A stretch of DNA of 64,000 bases from Adiantum capillus-veneris (GCA_014529385.2 CM043949.1:109453977-109517976); one strand, 5' to 3'. Shown: positions 12,265 through 24,174, counted from the stretch's first letter. The notes: a model not told the origin generated them from the sequence alone. Program-made: numbers and translations.

Positions 12265-13057
12265 ATAATACACCCTTGGGAAGGCACACCTACCAACACT
12301 GACCCAGAAACGCACACACACAAGCAGAAAAGAGAAGGGGGAAGGAGGGGATTGACACTAGAATGTGGTAGTGGTGGCTTCACTATGCTCAAAACAACAT
12401 GTACAAGAAGGTTCCATTGGCACACACATCAACGAACGCACAAATCATGACTCTAGCAGGCCCTCCTGAGCTCTGCATAGAAAAGCATGGCTAAAAAGCC
12501 CCAATGGCAAAAAATAAAATCCCTTTACCAAAAAAAAACCCCTCTTATATGAGGCTACAATTCCCAACAAAGAAAATTTTTGGTCTATCTTTCTTGTGCA
12601 GATCCTCTTGAGATCATTTTGGCAATTACTATGCATTTCACACAAGTGGCACACCACTTTTACTATACATTGTATGATGTGACAACTTGACTAGTTATCC
12701 CTCTCTCTCTCTCTCTCCCTCTCATTCCACTACATGTGAAGAATCCTTTTGCTATTTTCAGATCACCTGCACTTCAAGGTTTGTGTGAGGAACCCCCCCC
12801 CCCCCCCCCCCCCCTGGTTGGTCGTTACGACATCGTTACAATGGCCAGGGGACACCACCCCCTCATAAGATTTGGCCCCTTATGGGAACCGTGTGAACCC
12901 ATCGGGTAAACTACCATGTCATCACTATGTACGAGTGCCACTCGAAGGCTCAATCATCGTCATTGTCATCAAAATCTACCATACAACTGTCCAACCATGC
13001 CGCCAACCACCTATAGCAGCACTCTGTGAGGAGCCACCATAGCCAACCTTTGTGGGG

Positions 13058-13099
<42 letters not shown>

Positions 13100-13473
13100 A
13101 CATACTACATCACATGTAGCTTTGGTCCCATAGGTCATATTTGACCTCCGAGGATGATAATAAAATCTATCTCTCTCTCTCTCTCTCAACTTCACTTGAT
13201 ACCCCCAATAGGGGTACACCCCATTATATATACCATCCATCCCTGGCTTTGAGAATTGCATACGGGACCATTACACTGGCACGTGGAACCCATTGGTCAC
13301 CCCAAGCTTGTGGGCTCCCAAAAAACTCTAACAAAACACAAAAAAAAATTCTTTTCTTACCCCCACATTCTCAGTGCTTCCATTTTATGCACACATGTCC
13401 AATTGTCAGACTGCAAAGCGTTGCCAAAATATCCCATTGTTGACTTCAAACTCACCATTCCCCACTACACATT
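12026..13473. other. Intergenic interval with simple repeats
   Basis: Holds (GT)n 12209-12262, (CT)n near 12701, a 22-base C run (12793-12814), (CT)n 13060-13097 and (CT)n 13171-13187. No gene is recognised. Confidence 0.7.
12209..12262. repeat. (GT)n microsatellite with TATG interruptions
   Basis: About 27 dinucleotide units with two GTAT interruptions in the 5' half. Confidence 0.96.
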
Positions 13474-13500
13474 GGGTCATGGATCAGAATTCATGTCTAG
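13474..13500. repeat. GTCATGGATC motif, degenerate palindrome copy 1
   Basis: GGGTCATGGATCAGAATTCA followed by TGTC. It is the weakest member of a four-copy family (13474, 13586, 16027, 16289) that shares GGTCATGGATC followed by a near-palindromic right half. Confidence 0.6.
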
Positions 13501-13585
13501 CAACATTTTAAATCTGTGATTATTGCAATGTTTAGGCACTTTTAGTAGCAATATTTGACACCACTTACTTTTGCAAACTGATGTG

Positions 13586-13610
13586 GAGGTCATGGATCGC
13601 GATCCATGTT
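13586..13610. repeat. Perfect 18-bp palindrome CATGGATCGCGATCCATG
   Basis: The palindrome occupies 13591-13608, embedded in GGAGGT...TTCCAC. The same outer context (GGGGTCATGG ... CCATGTTCC) returns at 16289. Confidence 0.9.
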
Positions 13611-15397
13611 CCACCCCATCTGGCAACTTGACTTACATGGACAGATTTTGTAGTGAAAATGGAGCAGTCCCATATTCTTAAAATTGAACATGGACTTGGT
13701 TTGCCCTCTCAAAATTACTTTGACAATTTTTACAAATCCCGACTTTGTTTTGATTGATTCTGTTTTCTGTGCACTTGTTTGGTATTTTTGACATTTTGCA
13801 GGTGTTCTAGAGCTGAAGAGGATCGTATTTATCCAATCTGGTGAAGTATGGGTGTTTGGGGTGATTGTAGTAAGCAAAACACTATGGGAAGCTCCCTAGG
13901 TCACCAAAAACTCTCTAGCTCTCTCTCTGACTCACTAAATGCAAATGAGAACTAACCTGCCCCATTTTGACTATATGTGTGTGGCCCAAGTGAATTGTGC
14001 ATACTTATCTTGCTTGCCCACCTTTTGCATGTCATACCACCTACGGCTCAGACGGCTCGCCATTTGGACACCTGATCGTTACTTAGTCATGATTTTGAAA
14101 TTCTAGTCTGTTTTAAGTTGGCTCAAATTTCGTCATGTGCCAAATCCTTCCATATTTGACATGATCAAAGCTCTTGCTTTGTAGATTTGGCGTTTGCTTT
14201 CAAAAGTTAAATCCAAATTTCCTGGCTGTGTTTATTAATTTTTTTATCATTATTATGTTAAAAAGAAATAAAATTACTGAAAGCTATAATCAGTTGGCCA
14301 AAATCTTTGCCAAAATTATTCCTCATACTCATATGTATATTCTCTCACTCTCACCCGTCAAAATTTGTCAATATGGCTCAATAATATGCATGATAAGAGC
14401 AAAATTTTGCTAAAGATAAACAAAAAACAAAAATTTAAGCATCAAAACACACTCTATACACTGTACACACAATCTTTCCTCATCTTGCAGCCTGATATAT
14501 TGCCATAAAAACAAAAATTTAAGCATCAAAACACACTTTATACAATGTATACATAATCTCTCCTCATCTTCTAGCCTGATATATTTCCATATGTTGCTCC
14601 AACTACGATTACTCCCCCCTTCTCATTCTGAGTCACCCCAGACAAATGTTTGTGTGATGTACATGGGCACAAACAAGGTGTCTATGCAAAGCTGTGAAAT
14701 GTGGCCCTATCATGTTTATGAAACACATGCATAGGGTAACACATTGTTGTGCAAGATGTGGAAATTGAACCAATTATTCATTCGTTTTTGCAGGTGAGGT
14801 TTCATCCATGCTGCATTTTCCAAAAAAAAGTTGTTGTAGACAAATCGCCCGCTCTTTGATGGTTGGTTTGGTAAGTACCTTGGGTTGGTTCGTGATTTGG
14901 TTTGGCTTGTCTTTAAGTACCGATTTTAATATTGATTTGATAGACTACGAAAAGGATTGGCCTTTTGATGGTTTTGATTTCCATTCCCATGTTGGTGATG
15001 TTTGAGTCATTGACTTTTCCAATTGATATTTGGGAATCCATATGTATTTTGATGAGTTTGATGAAGCATTGAGGTGCTGTTTGAATTCCCGCCATTGTCT
15101 TGGTTTATGATTAGATGTTCTAGCATCTTTGAAGCTTGTCTTCGAGGATTTTGAAGATTGATTGTGAAGCAATGATTTTGGTATCTAGATTGTTGCGGTT
15201 TGGTTTCTATACTTGATTTTATGACCCAAAAATGCTTAACTTTATTGCCACAAGGGAGTGTAAATTGTTGATGTTGAAGATTTGACTGTGGTCCTCTCGT
15301 CACAAATTCTCCTGACCAAGGTTGTACATCCTAAATGTGATTTGTTTGTGCCAAGGATGTAACATAAGCTCTACCCTTGAGATTGTACTTCAAAGTG
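13611..15397. other. Intergenic interval, no gene recognised
   Basis: AT-rich. A ~90-bp direct repeat is visible at ~14420-14595 (AAACAAAAATTTAAGCATCA ... CTCATCTT..AGCCTGATATAT, two copies). No coding sequence is supportable. Confidence 0.65.
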
Positions 15398-15990
15398 TCA
15401 TCCTGTCATACTGGAGAACTGCTTTGTAAGTCTGCATCCAAGAGACTCCAAAATTATCACCTCATTTAGGTCCGTATCAGGTATGATGTGGAATTGATGT
15501 GGGCAATGGTTACCATCAATGTTAATTGAGACATTTGCTTGTCCCCACAAACTTACCATTGTTCCTTTTTTTGTTTCCTTTAGCTCAATCTTGGTTGATT
15601 CAATCATGGAGGTCAGTAACTTAAGGTATGCAGAGTACTGCATGGCATTAACACGCACCCCATTATCTATAAGTTCTCTTTCTATTGTTTCATTGGCTAG
15701 TTGGACATTGATTCATACATCAATTCTTCAAGCCAACTTTGCTCGATTTGGATTACTGCCATAGGAGGAGATGGTGCTTTAGTTGGTCGTAATGGAGCTA
15801 GATTTTGTAGCTCCTTGCACTTCAAGATCCACAATCGAGCTTCCTCTTGTGGTTGTTCTTTAATTGCTCGAGCCTTCTGCTTCCTCTCCTTTGCTTCATG
15901 TATCTTCTCTAACATTTCCACAGTGAGAGGTTGATGATACTTCTTCAATCTGCACCCATTGATCCAATTAGACATCATCTCTCCCTCCAA
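15398..15990 (-). pseudogene. Ty3/gypsy-type remnant (retropepsin-like and chain-end-like segments)
   Basis: Two segments on the - strand. 15990-15697 encodes NWINGCRLKKYHQPLTVEML followed by a Lys/Glu-rich helix; this resembles the NG.RLK.Y motif at the C-terminal end of gypsy integrases. 15658-15398 (preceded by ELIDNGV in frame) encodes RVNAMQYSAYLKLL, then VSLWGQANVSINIDG, FHIIPDTDLNEVIILESLG. This resembles the retropepsin-like domain of plant gypsy elements, with DNG where D(T/S/G)G is expected. The order (integrase end before protease) is not that of an intact element, so this is a rearranged or junction fragment. The protease call is moderate and the integrase-end call weak. Confidence 0.5.
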
Positions 15991-16026
15991 TGTTGCAAGT
16001 GCTCAAATCTCATCTTCAAAGCCTCA

Positions 16027-16052
16027 GGGGGTCATGGATCACGATCCAAGTT
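16027..16052. repeat. GTCATGGATC palindrome copy 3
   Basis: GGGGTCATGGATCACGATCC followed by AAGTT; arms TGGATC/GATCCA flank AC (16035-16048). Followed by TTTTGTCACATCTAGACATGA, which echoes the ...GGCATGAAA after copy 4. Confidence 0.75.
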
Positions 16053-16288
16053 TTGTCACATCTAGACATGAAATTTGGTCAGCTGTATTTTTGCACCTTG
16101 AAAATGTCAAGTTTTCACTTATTTTTGAATTTGGATTACAAAAAGTCAGAAAAACCCAAATTTTTGGTCTATTTTTAAGGTTTTTGTGCCCGAGTCCTAT
16201 GTGTCAATTTTTTTACCAAAAGTGTATATCTAGTGGTCTACAACCTCACAGGACCCTTTGGTAACAGTTTTTGCCCAAAATGCTTCAA

Positions 16289-16314
16289 GGGGTCATGGAT
16301 CACAATCCATGTTC
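16289..16314. repeat. GTCATGGATC palindrome copy 4
   Basis: GGGGTCATGGATCACAATCC followed by ATGTTCC; arms CATGGAT/ATCCATG with a four-base centre (16294-16311). Confidence 0.75.
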
Positions 16315-16836
16315 CTGTACCTTTTGGCATGAAAATTTCTAGATCTTCTCTCCCTTGCTTGGTTTACCCTTTTTTGCATTTATTTTTGGGTTTGTATCAG
16401 TTGTGGAGTCCTAACCATCAAGTTTCTCAAATTTCAAAGTTTATGGTCTCGGCTACCAAAATATGGTTTGGACATTTTTGTTCCTGATCCTTTTTGCCCA
16501 ATTTGATGGTTGTTAATGTTACCTAGACTACTCCTACGTATTGAAATGAATCTTATGACTAAAAACCAACAAATGATGCAAAATTGGAAGAAAAATGGAA
16601 TGTGAAATAGTACTTTCAAAGCATTAAAAATATGCAAAAAGAAATGCTCTCGAATCTCACTCACAACTCCCAATATCTTTCAAGAATAGACCTAGCAAGT
16701 CGAGTTCTAGCCTCTAGCAAGCACTAAACCTCGCGTCTAGCTTCCTGACTGCCAAAGTGTAAATGGAATGAAAATCAAATCAAAGGTATCTAAGTAAAAA
16801 GCTATGACTAAGTCACTCACCGCCTAAGGATCACTC
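16315..16836. other. Interval with no recognised gene
   Basis: If the PBS candidate at 16837-16854 is real, this is the leader or gag region of a - strand gypsy element. I see no gag motif in it. Confidence 0.5.
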
Positions 16837-16854
16837 TCCTCGGCAACAATGCCA
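16837..16854 (-). promoter_or_regulatory. Candidate primer-binding site (- strand gypsy)
   Basis: On the - strand this reads TGGCATTGTTGCCGAGGA. It matches 14 of 18 positions of the TGGCGCCGTTGCCGGGGA primer-binding site common in plant gypsy elements, and sits 1 nt from a TG...CA candidate LTR edge at 16856. Confidence 0.45.
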
Positions 16855-16855
16855 A

Positions 16856-18505
16856 TGTTAGCAGGGCGCCACGACGGATGTCTATAGTATAGCTATCTGG
16901 CACTAGCATAATGTCAATACTCAAGGAAGCAACTCAGATGCGGCACATAGAATCTTTGAGGGTGTCAACCTCAAGACGTGAACCTACATAATGAATCCAT
17001 CTAATGCACTAGAAAATATATCACTCTTAAACTTGGAAAATTGTCTAATGTCCTATGTCACCGCACTAGGTTGTCACACCATTTTGGCACTCAAAGGAAG
17101 TTCAAATGCTATGAAACTTTAGGACGAGGTCTAGGATACCTAGGGGCACAATCCTATCAAGTTTGGTTGAAATCCAATGAAATATTAATATTACGATGCA
17201 TCACAATCAAGGTTCTAGAAACTGCAATAGAAAATACCAAAAAGGTCGCCCTATGGTCTAGAAACACTCTCCTATGGTATAAACGTCAAAAAACAACCAT
17301 TAGTGTGCTTAAAATAGTCAATTTAGCTCGCTAACGTGTAGTCACAAACCACAACAAAATTGACAATGATTATACTTAAATGAAAGACCAGTAGACAAGG
17401 AATACAATGCAAGTTTTGAAATCAAAATGTTTTACTAGAGCTCAAGATATGATGGTTACAAAGCACGTGAGAGTATCCGCTCTCAATCGTACAATCCAAA
17501 ACTCAAAACCTTTTGATAATGATAAGTGTCCTTTACCTAGGGCTTTTTGGCCAATGGTTGTCTCTACAAGGCTCAGACTCACTTACAGACTTTACGACTC
17601 AGATTTGGCATAAATAGACTTAGAAATTGTTTGAATAAAATAAGAGGCTCTCTTATAATTACAAGGCTTTCCAAAAAAATAATGATGGACATAAAAAATT
17701 TAGGGCTCACCAGGAGGGCACTCGTCTGGTCCAACTACCAATAAATAGAGAGAACATGTGACCCTAGAGCTTGTACTTTGGCATTATATGACCCTAGAGC
17801 CATAGCTGAATCGTATGATACTTAAGGAACACCATCACCTCACTAGGATACACCTGTCCCAAAGCCTCTACACTCAAAACCCTCACTCTAGACCCATATG
17901 CAGAAAATGTGTATGAAGACAAAGCCGGATTTTGGAAGTGCCAGAAACTGAAATCTATGAGTACCTATGCGTAGCTTATGTCACCATGATTCTAATGACT
18001 ACTTGCAAGAAAACAAAAGACATCATTTGTATGTTTACGAATATCGTAGATGCGTTAGCGCATGTGCTCCGTTCCACGAGGAATGCTTGGTGTTGATGCA
18101 TAGCTCTCACCGAGCCTATCACAATGGTGCAATCAGATCTCCAATGTGATGAAAGAGCAGGGAGTAGCACCATGATGAAGCTCACACTCTCTCTTTCTCC
18201 TTCACACACAGTTGGCGACAGCTTAAAACTTGATTATGATAAGAGTTCCCCCCTTTTACAAAATGACCTAGGTACCTTATATACTAAGGCTACCATAGGT
18301 TAAACCTATAATAGAGAAATAGAGCTCAATGGGGTACAATGGCTTTGTATGTACAATCTAGAAGTGCCATTGCACCTCGGCTTTTGCAACTAGATTAACT
18401 ACTCATTATACAAATGAAGTTTAAACCATAATCCGCAACATTTCATAATTCTCAAAAAATAAGGCTTTGTTGAGTTATGTTGTGTTGTTGACCCATGGGT
18501 CAACA
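16856..18505 (-). repeat. Candidate 5' LTR of a - strand gypsy element (1.65 kb)
   Basis: Left edge TGTTAGCAGG at 16856 and a plausible right edge ending GGGTCAACA at 18505 give terminal TGTT...AACA. In element orientation it ends next to the PBS candidate and would lead into the gypsy-like remnant at 15990-15398. The right edge is a 20-bp perfect palindrome (18486-18505). No second LTR or target duplication is identified, so the boundaries are provisional. The interior has no recognisable gene. Confidence 0.35.
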
Positions 18506-18700
18506 GAGGTCATAAGTGATCCCAGGTGCTTCAGAGTGCTTGTATGGGTTCATGGGTGATTTTAAGTTGATCAAGTGCTTCAAAGTGATTCCAAGTGCTT
18601 TAAAATGCTTCTAAGTTGTTCAAGTGTTTCAAAGTGATTCCAAGTGATTATTTAGAATGCTTCAGACTACTTCTACGTGTCATGCTTTTGTAGGTGCCTT
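18506..18700. repeat. Degenerate short tandem repeat (GTGCTTCAAAGTGATTCCAA type)
   Basis: Repeats of AGTGCTTCAAAGTGATTCCA and AAGTTGTTCAAGTG-like words, about 20-50 bp apart. Non-coding. Confidence 0.6.
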
Positions 18701-20428
18701 GTTTGTAGCCTAGATGGTGAAACAGCGTAGTGTATAACATCAAGTGCCACATTTCTATGTTTAAGAGACCTATCATTAGGAAATTTTGGAGGTCATTTGG
18801 AGGGCCTTCTAAGAAAAATAGAAATTTGATTTTCTCTCTCTAGACAATAGGTGTGGTAAAAGCAATTGTAAACTTGGAATAACCATTCGAAAAGTGCACT
18901 TACAAGTAGATTCTTGCCACAGTGTCATAATGGCCGTGATGATGAAGAATAAATTGTTTTCAGTTGCATTTAATGAATGTCCTAGAATTGGAGGGAGTTT
19001 TCTGTACATGGAATGTATGACTAAAGGAAATAGGATATATCCTTCCAAACCTGCTCTCTTCTTACTCTCTCACTGTTTGTGCGCTGACCTTAAAGAAATC
19101 CTCCCTTTCTTGCCCTGTTGCATACATGGCTTCTTCTTCCACCCCCACAAATGTCCTCCTTAAAAGACCCTTCTATCATCTACACATTGACCTGGATCCC
19201 CAATATACACCACTGTGTAAGCGAGGCAAAACTAACATCAAAGTGACACCGATCATGACAGAGAGACTCAAAGCAGAGGGAGCAAAACACTTAGATATTT
19301 GGACAAAAGTCTCACTCTATCCATTGAATTCCATGACCAGTGCTTTCCCTGCATTTTCAAATCCCACTAACTTATTGACCTTTGCAGGTAATGGAGAGAA
19401 TGGATTGCTTGGCTACTGTAAATCTCTAAACAACAAATCAAAAACTTATAAAGACATGGTGAAGCACCAAGCAAATGAGATTCAGAGACTTTCAAACTTG
19501 CATTATGAGGACCAAAAGACTGTAATGCAGCGCAACAAGAATCACAGGTCTTGAGAACAAAGGTACGGTCATTACAAAGCAAAGAGACGATGTTAGGCAA
19601 TTGTGTGCGAAAGAAGAAACTACGGAATCTTGAAACTTTGAAGGTAGGCTCTGGCGGCCTTAAGAAAATAATCCAAGCATTGGAAGAGCATTGTAAACTA
19701 TCTAATTAATTTAAACTAATCTAAGTTTTTGCTTATGTTAGTTATGCTTTCTTTGTAGAGATTCCATCTATCCAGACAAAGAAAACATAGATCCGAAGGC
19801 CAATGTAGGAAAGCAGTTAAAGCCATTGATAACTAGTGGTCTTGCAAAGGATATAATGCATGACATAAAGTTTAAGGTTTTGCAACGGAATGTCATTGAC
19901 AGATTCATTTCAAAGAATGCAATGCCTGCCAAGCATATACAGGGTACATTGGACTCCCTTGGAGTTAGTACAAGAGGCTACTCAGCTATTAAACATTCTA
20001 TATCTTCCATGTTTGTGAAGAAGGGAATAAAGTCTAAGCTTTTACCAACAGTTGCAAGTGTTTGGAAGGAAAGACTACAACTCAATAATGAACAGACAGA
20101 CTTCATTGGATGTCCATTTCATATTCAAGATATTTATAGCTCACAAGGAACTACTGTCACTTATGACGAGTACAAAAATACCTTCATGGACCTCACTTTG
20201 TTGCAAACTAGAATGATAGAGTTCTACAATATCAGATTTGAAGAGACAGGTGGCGTTCTACATTTTGTTTTGAAGCTACATGAGTGTGAGATTCTTAAAG
20301 AGAAGAATCTACTAGAGCGAGTTACAATCACATTAATGAATATGGCTCTTTCCAAATGTCCCACTGATGACCCTTCATACTTCAGTGTTCAATCAGAAAC
20401 AAACATATGGTGGCTTGGTGCATTTCAA

Positions 20429-20526
20429 GTAATCCAGTTATCTCCAATTTTGTAGCTCTAGCAATCCCTCTATTGTATCTAAATTTTAGATTTATTTTTC
20501 GTATCTCATAAGGATTAATCTTGCAG
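20429..20526 (+). other. Probable spliceosomal intron (98 bp)
   Basis: The donor CAA|GTAATC and acceptor TTGCAG|GTAAAG join two frames exactly in phase 0. Unspliced, the frame meets TAG at 20453. Confidence 0.75.
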
Positions 20527-21285
20527 GTAAAGAAAGAAGACCATGACATTTTATTTTGGGTGTTCCATCAAACCCCTAATCCAAATATCATTGATAGGCA
20601 AATGAATCGAGGAGAGGTATTGACTGTATATGGGAGAGGAGACTTTCAAGTTCAATGGCATCTTGCAGATGACCTCAAAACAATGAAGTGTATGTATAAT
20701 TGTGAAATATGTGCCATGGCAAAGACTCCAAGCTTGTATTGCATGGAGCCTGTAAAGGTGATGGACCCAAAGTGGTGGCAAAAGGCTCCTACTCGTCACA
20801 ATCAAGACTCTAATTTCCAACCAGTTCTAAATATACCACTTGTTAATGTCCATATTTGTACAATGCATGGTCTCTGCCGAATTGTAGAGAAGTTGGTATA
20901 TCTGTACATTGGGTTCGCTTGGAAAATCAAAAAGTCATCTGAACGACAAGTCGCTCTAGAGGCTTTGGAACTAGTTTTGTCAGATATTGGTCTACATGGG
21001 GGCAATGTGAAAATACAGCGGGACGAAAAAAGGTCAACCAATGAGAAAGATGTACCCTACAAACCATCCATAGGTGGGGTCAAGGCACACCGTTTTCTAT
21101 CTAAACCTCAAGGTATGAAAGATGTGAAGCTAACACGGCGAGGGAGAGTATATCACTCTACCTACATTAGCAAAGTTGAGTATATGCACTGGAAAAAAAT
21201 TCATTTACCAGTGAAAGACCAAGAGCAACAACTCACAATGCAAAGGGTGATGTGTGGCATTCCATTGACACGCTATTTCAAATGT

Positions 21286-21319
21286 GTGAGAATTTCTAAA
21301 TAAATTTCTTATTTTGCAG
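21286..21319 (+). other. Candidate 34-bp GT-AG gap
   Basis: Removing TGT|GTGAGA...TTTTGCAG|CAC joins LTRYFKC to HIIFNHLSYFIQKYG in phase 0. At 34 bp it is below the usual size for plant splicing. It may be a partly deleted intron or a coincidence. Confidence 0.4.
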
Positions 21320-21755
21320 CACATTATTTTTAATCATTTGTCATACTTCATCCAAAAGTATGGGAATCCAGGTAAATGGAACACCTAGGGCCTGGAGAAG
21401 TCTCATTACATGGCTAGAAATGCCTACTTCAGACACACACAGCATGGAGGCTCTCAAAATAAGCCAAACAGTCTAAAGGAGTTATTTCAGTGGTTTTATC
21501 ACAAAATCATTCATCACATGCAACAAAAGCAAGTATTGGCATCTTCAGTAACCGTACAGGCAATCAGACATTCGCAACTTCAGAAAAGAAAGCGAGCAGA
21601 CACATTCAACAACTCAAGTGCTCTTGAAAGTCAAATGAGGTGGAGGGAGACAATGCAATATGCCAATCATCGGTAGAACAAGAGAGTTAGAGTTTAGATG
21701 AACGGATGCACCACAAATGCTTGTAGAATTAAATTCAATATGTACCACAACTATT

Positions 21756-22130
21756 TCAACCTTTTGATGATTTCCAAATATCATTTGGAACCTCGCCCTT
21801 GTATCTGACCATTAAATGTTTGCCATACTCTAAGAGTTCAATAGGGTTTTCTTTCCCTAAAGATAATGCCATTGCTGTGTATGTGTAGTAATATGTTGCA
21901 CGGCCCCTAGTATATCTTGGCAAGTAACGAAAACATTCTCTCCCAAAAACCTTGTCGATGAGGATAACTTTGTCAGCATTTTGTGGCAGCATTGGACCAC
22001 CTAAGAAGCGAGATAATGTCTTGAAAGCATAGGTTGCAATATTCCCCTCTTGTGACATTCCGTTGTGGAAGATTAGGATGGGTGCCTCACATAAACTAGG
22101 AAGATATTGTCCTAGAGCTGCATCCCTACC
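21756..22130 (-). pseudogene. Unrecognised coding fragment
   Basis: Open on the - strand for about 125 codons after a TAG at ~22131. It reads FCGRDAALGQYLPSLCEAPI, then NGMSQEGNIATYAFKTLSRF, YLPRYTRGRATYYYTYTAMA and KHLMVRYKGEVPNDIWKSSK. Composition looks protein-like rather than random (balanced charge, aromatic patches), but I recognise no family. It lies tail-to-tail, about 80 bp from the transposase-like gene, and may belong to the same element. Confidence 0.35.
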
Positions 22131-22514
22131 ACAGAACTATCTTCTTCGACGATGAAGAAAGTCGTCCTTTTTAGCAATCCATGGTTGTAAACAAAAGAAG
22201 TGTTTGTGTATGTGAGAAAGAGAGAGTGTCATAAAAATTAATATCTATCCAACCCAATGATTTTCTCATATTAAACTGATCACTTAATGTGGGAGAATAC
22301 ACGGGAACAAGGGTTAAGATATAGACATGTGCTTATAGATCTATCTCTAACACGTGGCCAATGGTTAAGGGGCCCAAATGAGAGATGGTCTATCAAAGAG
22401 CAAGGCTAGCCAATGGAGCATAAGACCTTAGGGTTAGCTTCATTGAAGACCTCCAATAATGTGTGTAAACGTCCTTTGACCTTAGGCAAGCTAGGGCTGA
22501 GCTTGAGGTGGGAA
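22131..22514. other. Interval with no recognised gene
   Basis: Nothing supportable. Confidence 0.6.
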
Positions 22515-22690
22515 CCCGGCCTAAGCTCGAGGTGCTTGTCCTGCTTAAGGTGCTTGTCATGCTTGAGGTGCTTGACATGCTTGAGGTGCTTGATTAAGAT
22601 GCTTGAGGTGCTTGACTGGCTCCATGCTTGAGGTGCTTGACTTGCTACATGATTAAGGTGCTTGAGGTGCCTTGAGATGCCTGAGATGCT
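22515..22690. repeat. Minisatellite, ~18-bp period (TGCTTGAGGTGCTTGACA)
   Basis: Repeated TGCTTGAGGTGCTTG(A/T)C(A/C)TGC words. Both this and the minisatellite near 38.2 kb are AC/GT-word rich, but the units differ. Confidence 0.85.
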
Positions 22691-22812
22691 TGTGGGAACA
22701 CCCCCTAGTTCAAGTGCTTTGTCATGCTTGATGACTAAGGGGCTTGCTCATCCAAAGTCAAAAAGATCCCTACAAGGAGGGGGGCGAGCCTACAAGGGGG
22801 GGGATGAGAGAG

Positions 22813-22902
<90 letters not shown>
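22813..22902. repeat. (AC)45 microsatellite
   Basis: About 90 bp of uninterrupted CA dinucleotides. Confidence 0.98.
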
Positions 22903-22903
<1 letters not shown>

Positions 22904-24157
22904 GGGAAGCCCCAGCTTGAAGAGGCAGCAAGGACACTTGTCAAGTTCCTCCCCATGTTGCCCTCATGGTGTGCCTGAAGCCTATTGGTTGGCCAACCAA
23001 GGGGTCCAATGATAATTTAGGATATTTAATTAATTGATTTTGTATTTATCAAGTCCTCTCTCTCAAAGGGGAAAGGGGGACACTTGTCCCAAGGCTACCC
23101 ATGTTGCTTGTAATGGCTCCTGCTTGTGATTGGCTAGGCCTGGAGGGGTCCAATGAGCTTCAAGCATGAGCTACAAGGGGGGGTCAACCCAAGCAAGCTA
23201 GGGGGGTGCTTAGGGGGTATACTCACCCACACACACTCACAAACACTCTCATTGTGTGCTATGCAAAGGGCAAGAGCTCCATCTCCTTCTCCAAGCTCCT
23301 TGAGAAGTTGAGAGCCTACACCAACTCTCTTGGCTATGGAATGCAAATCCAACCAAGAGCTATGCTTCAATGCTTAAGCTTGCCATCTCCTCCTTCTTCA
23401 TTACTATGCTATTATGTATTCTAGCAACAAGAGTATGATAAGTGAGGAACTACTTCTTTCTCCTATGAAATGTTTCTTCTTCCTCTTCCCTACCCTCATT
23501 CCCTGCTAGCTCTCTCCACCTTCGAAGGTGTTTGAGGTCTTGGGATTGAGGCTTGGGATAGTTAATGCTTTCTACAAGTGCATGTTATGCTTATTGCAAG
23601 AAGGCAAATGATTTATTGCAAGTAGATTAATTACTTAATGCAAGTAGATTAATTGTATTGCGAGGTAGATTAATTATTTCTTTAAGCACAAGTTGATGCA
23701 TAAAAAGTATACATCTTCATGCACTCAAATGATTTAGGGAACATAAAGATTAATGATGTTCACAAGTTCTTGATTGTTTCCAAGCTAAGATTGATTGTTG
23801 AAATTATGCAAAAGCTTGGTGTGTGAACCTTCCATCTTCATATTGCCAAGGAGGTCTCAAGGAACACAAAGATTGTATTGTACCAAGTCTCTCTTAATGA
23901 GGGAATCTATAATAAAAATGCCTTTTGGAGGGGGGACCGGCTCCACATAAATCCGGTCCTCAACTGTTGTCATATTCTCTACACTCTCTCTCTTGTAAAA
24001 GTATTGTTCATGCCTAGTTAATTAAGTGTTATGATAGAGTTGCTACTACCAATTAAGTTCACCCTCTATGCTCTCAAAATTGCTCACTCGAATTCTCTTA
24101 ATTCCGCTATTCCCCAAGTTCATAGGCCATTCCCATTACAGAGAGAGACAGAGATGT
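22903..24157. other. Intergenic interval, no gene recognised
   Basis: Contains a short three-copy repeat AAGTAGATTAATTA(C/T)TTAATGC at ~23618-23680. Otherwise nothing is recognised. Confidence 0.65.
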
Positions 24158-24174
24158 GGGGGGGGGGGGGGGGG
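24158..24174. repeat. 17-base G homopolymer
   Basis: Uninterrupted G run after GAGAGAGACAGAGATGT. Confidence 0.97.

Larger units (their letters stand above)
19126..21676 (+). pseudogene. Spliced transposase-like gene, family unassigned, decayed
   Basis: One long coding path on the + strand. It begins MASSSTPTNVLLKRPFYHLH at 19126. A probable coiled coil (QQESQVLRTKVRSLQSKET...) follows after a one-base frameshift near 19530. The main body runs from about 19760 (PDKENIDPK..., LPTVASVWKERLQLNNEQTD). A GT-AG intron (20429-20526) joins WLGAFQ to VKKEDHDILFWVFHQ in phase 0. Then come YGRGDFQVQWHLADDLKTMK, SLYCME, VHICTMHGLCRIVEKLVYLY and, at the end, GLEKSHYMARNAYFRHTQHG. An Asp in LADDLKT, a Cys-bearing segment, an H.CTMH...VEK block and a GLEKSH tail suggest a DDE-type transposase of a family I cannot name. 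TAG near 21390 (KWNT*GLEK) and the frameshift make it a pseudogene. It could instead be a cargo gene. Confidence 0.55.
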
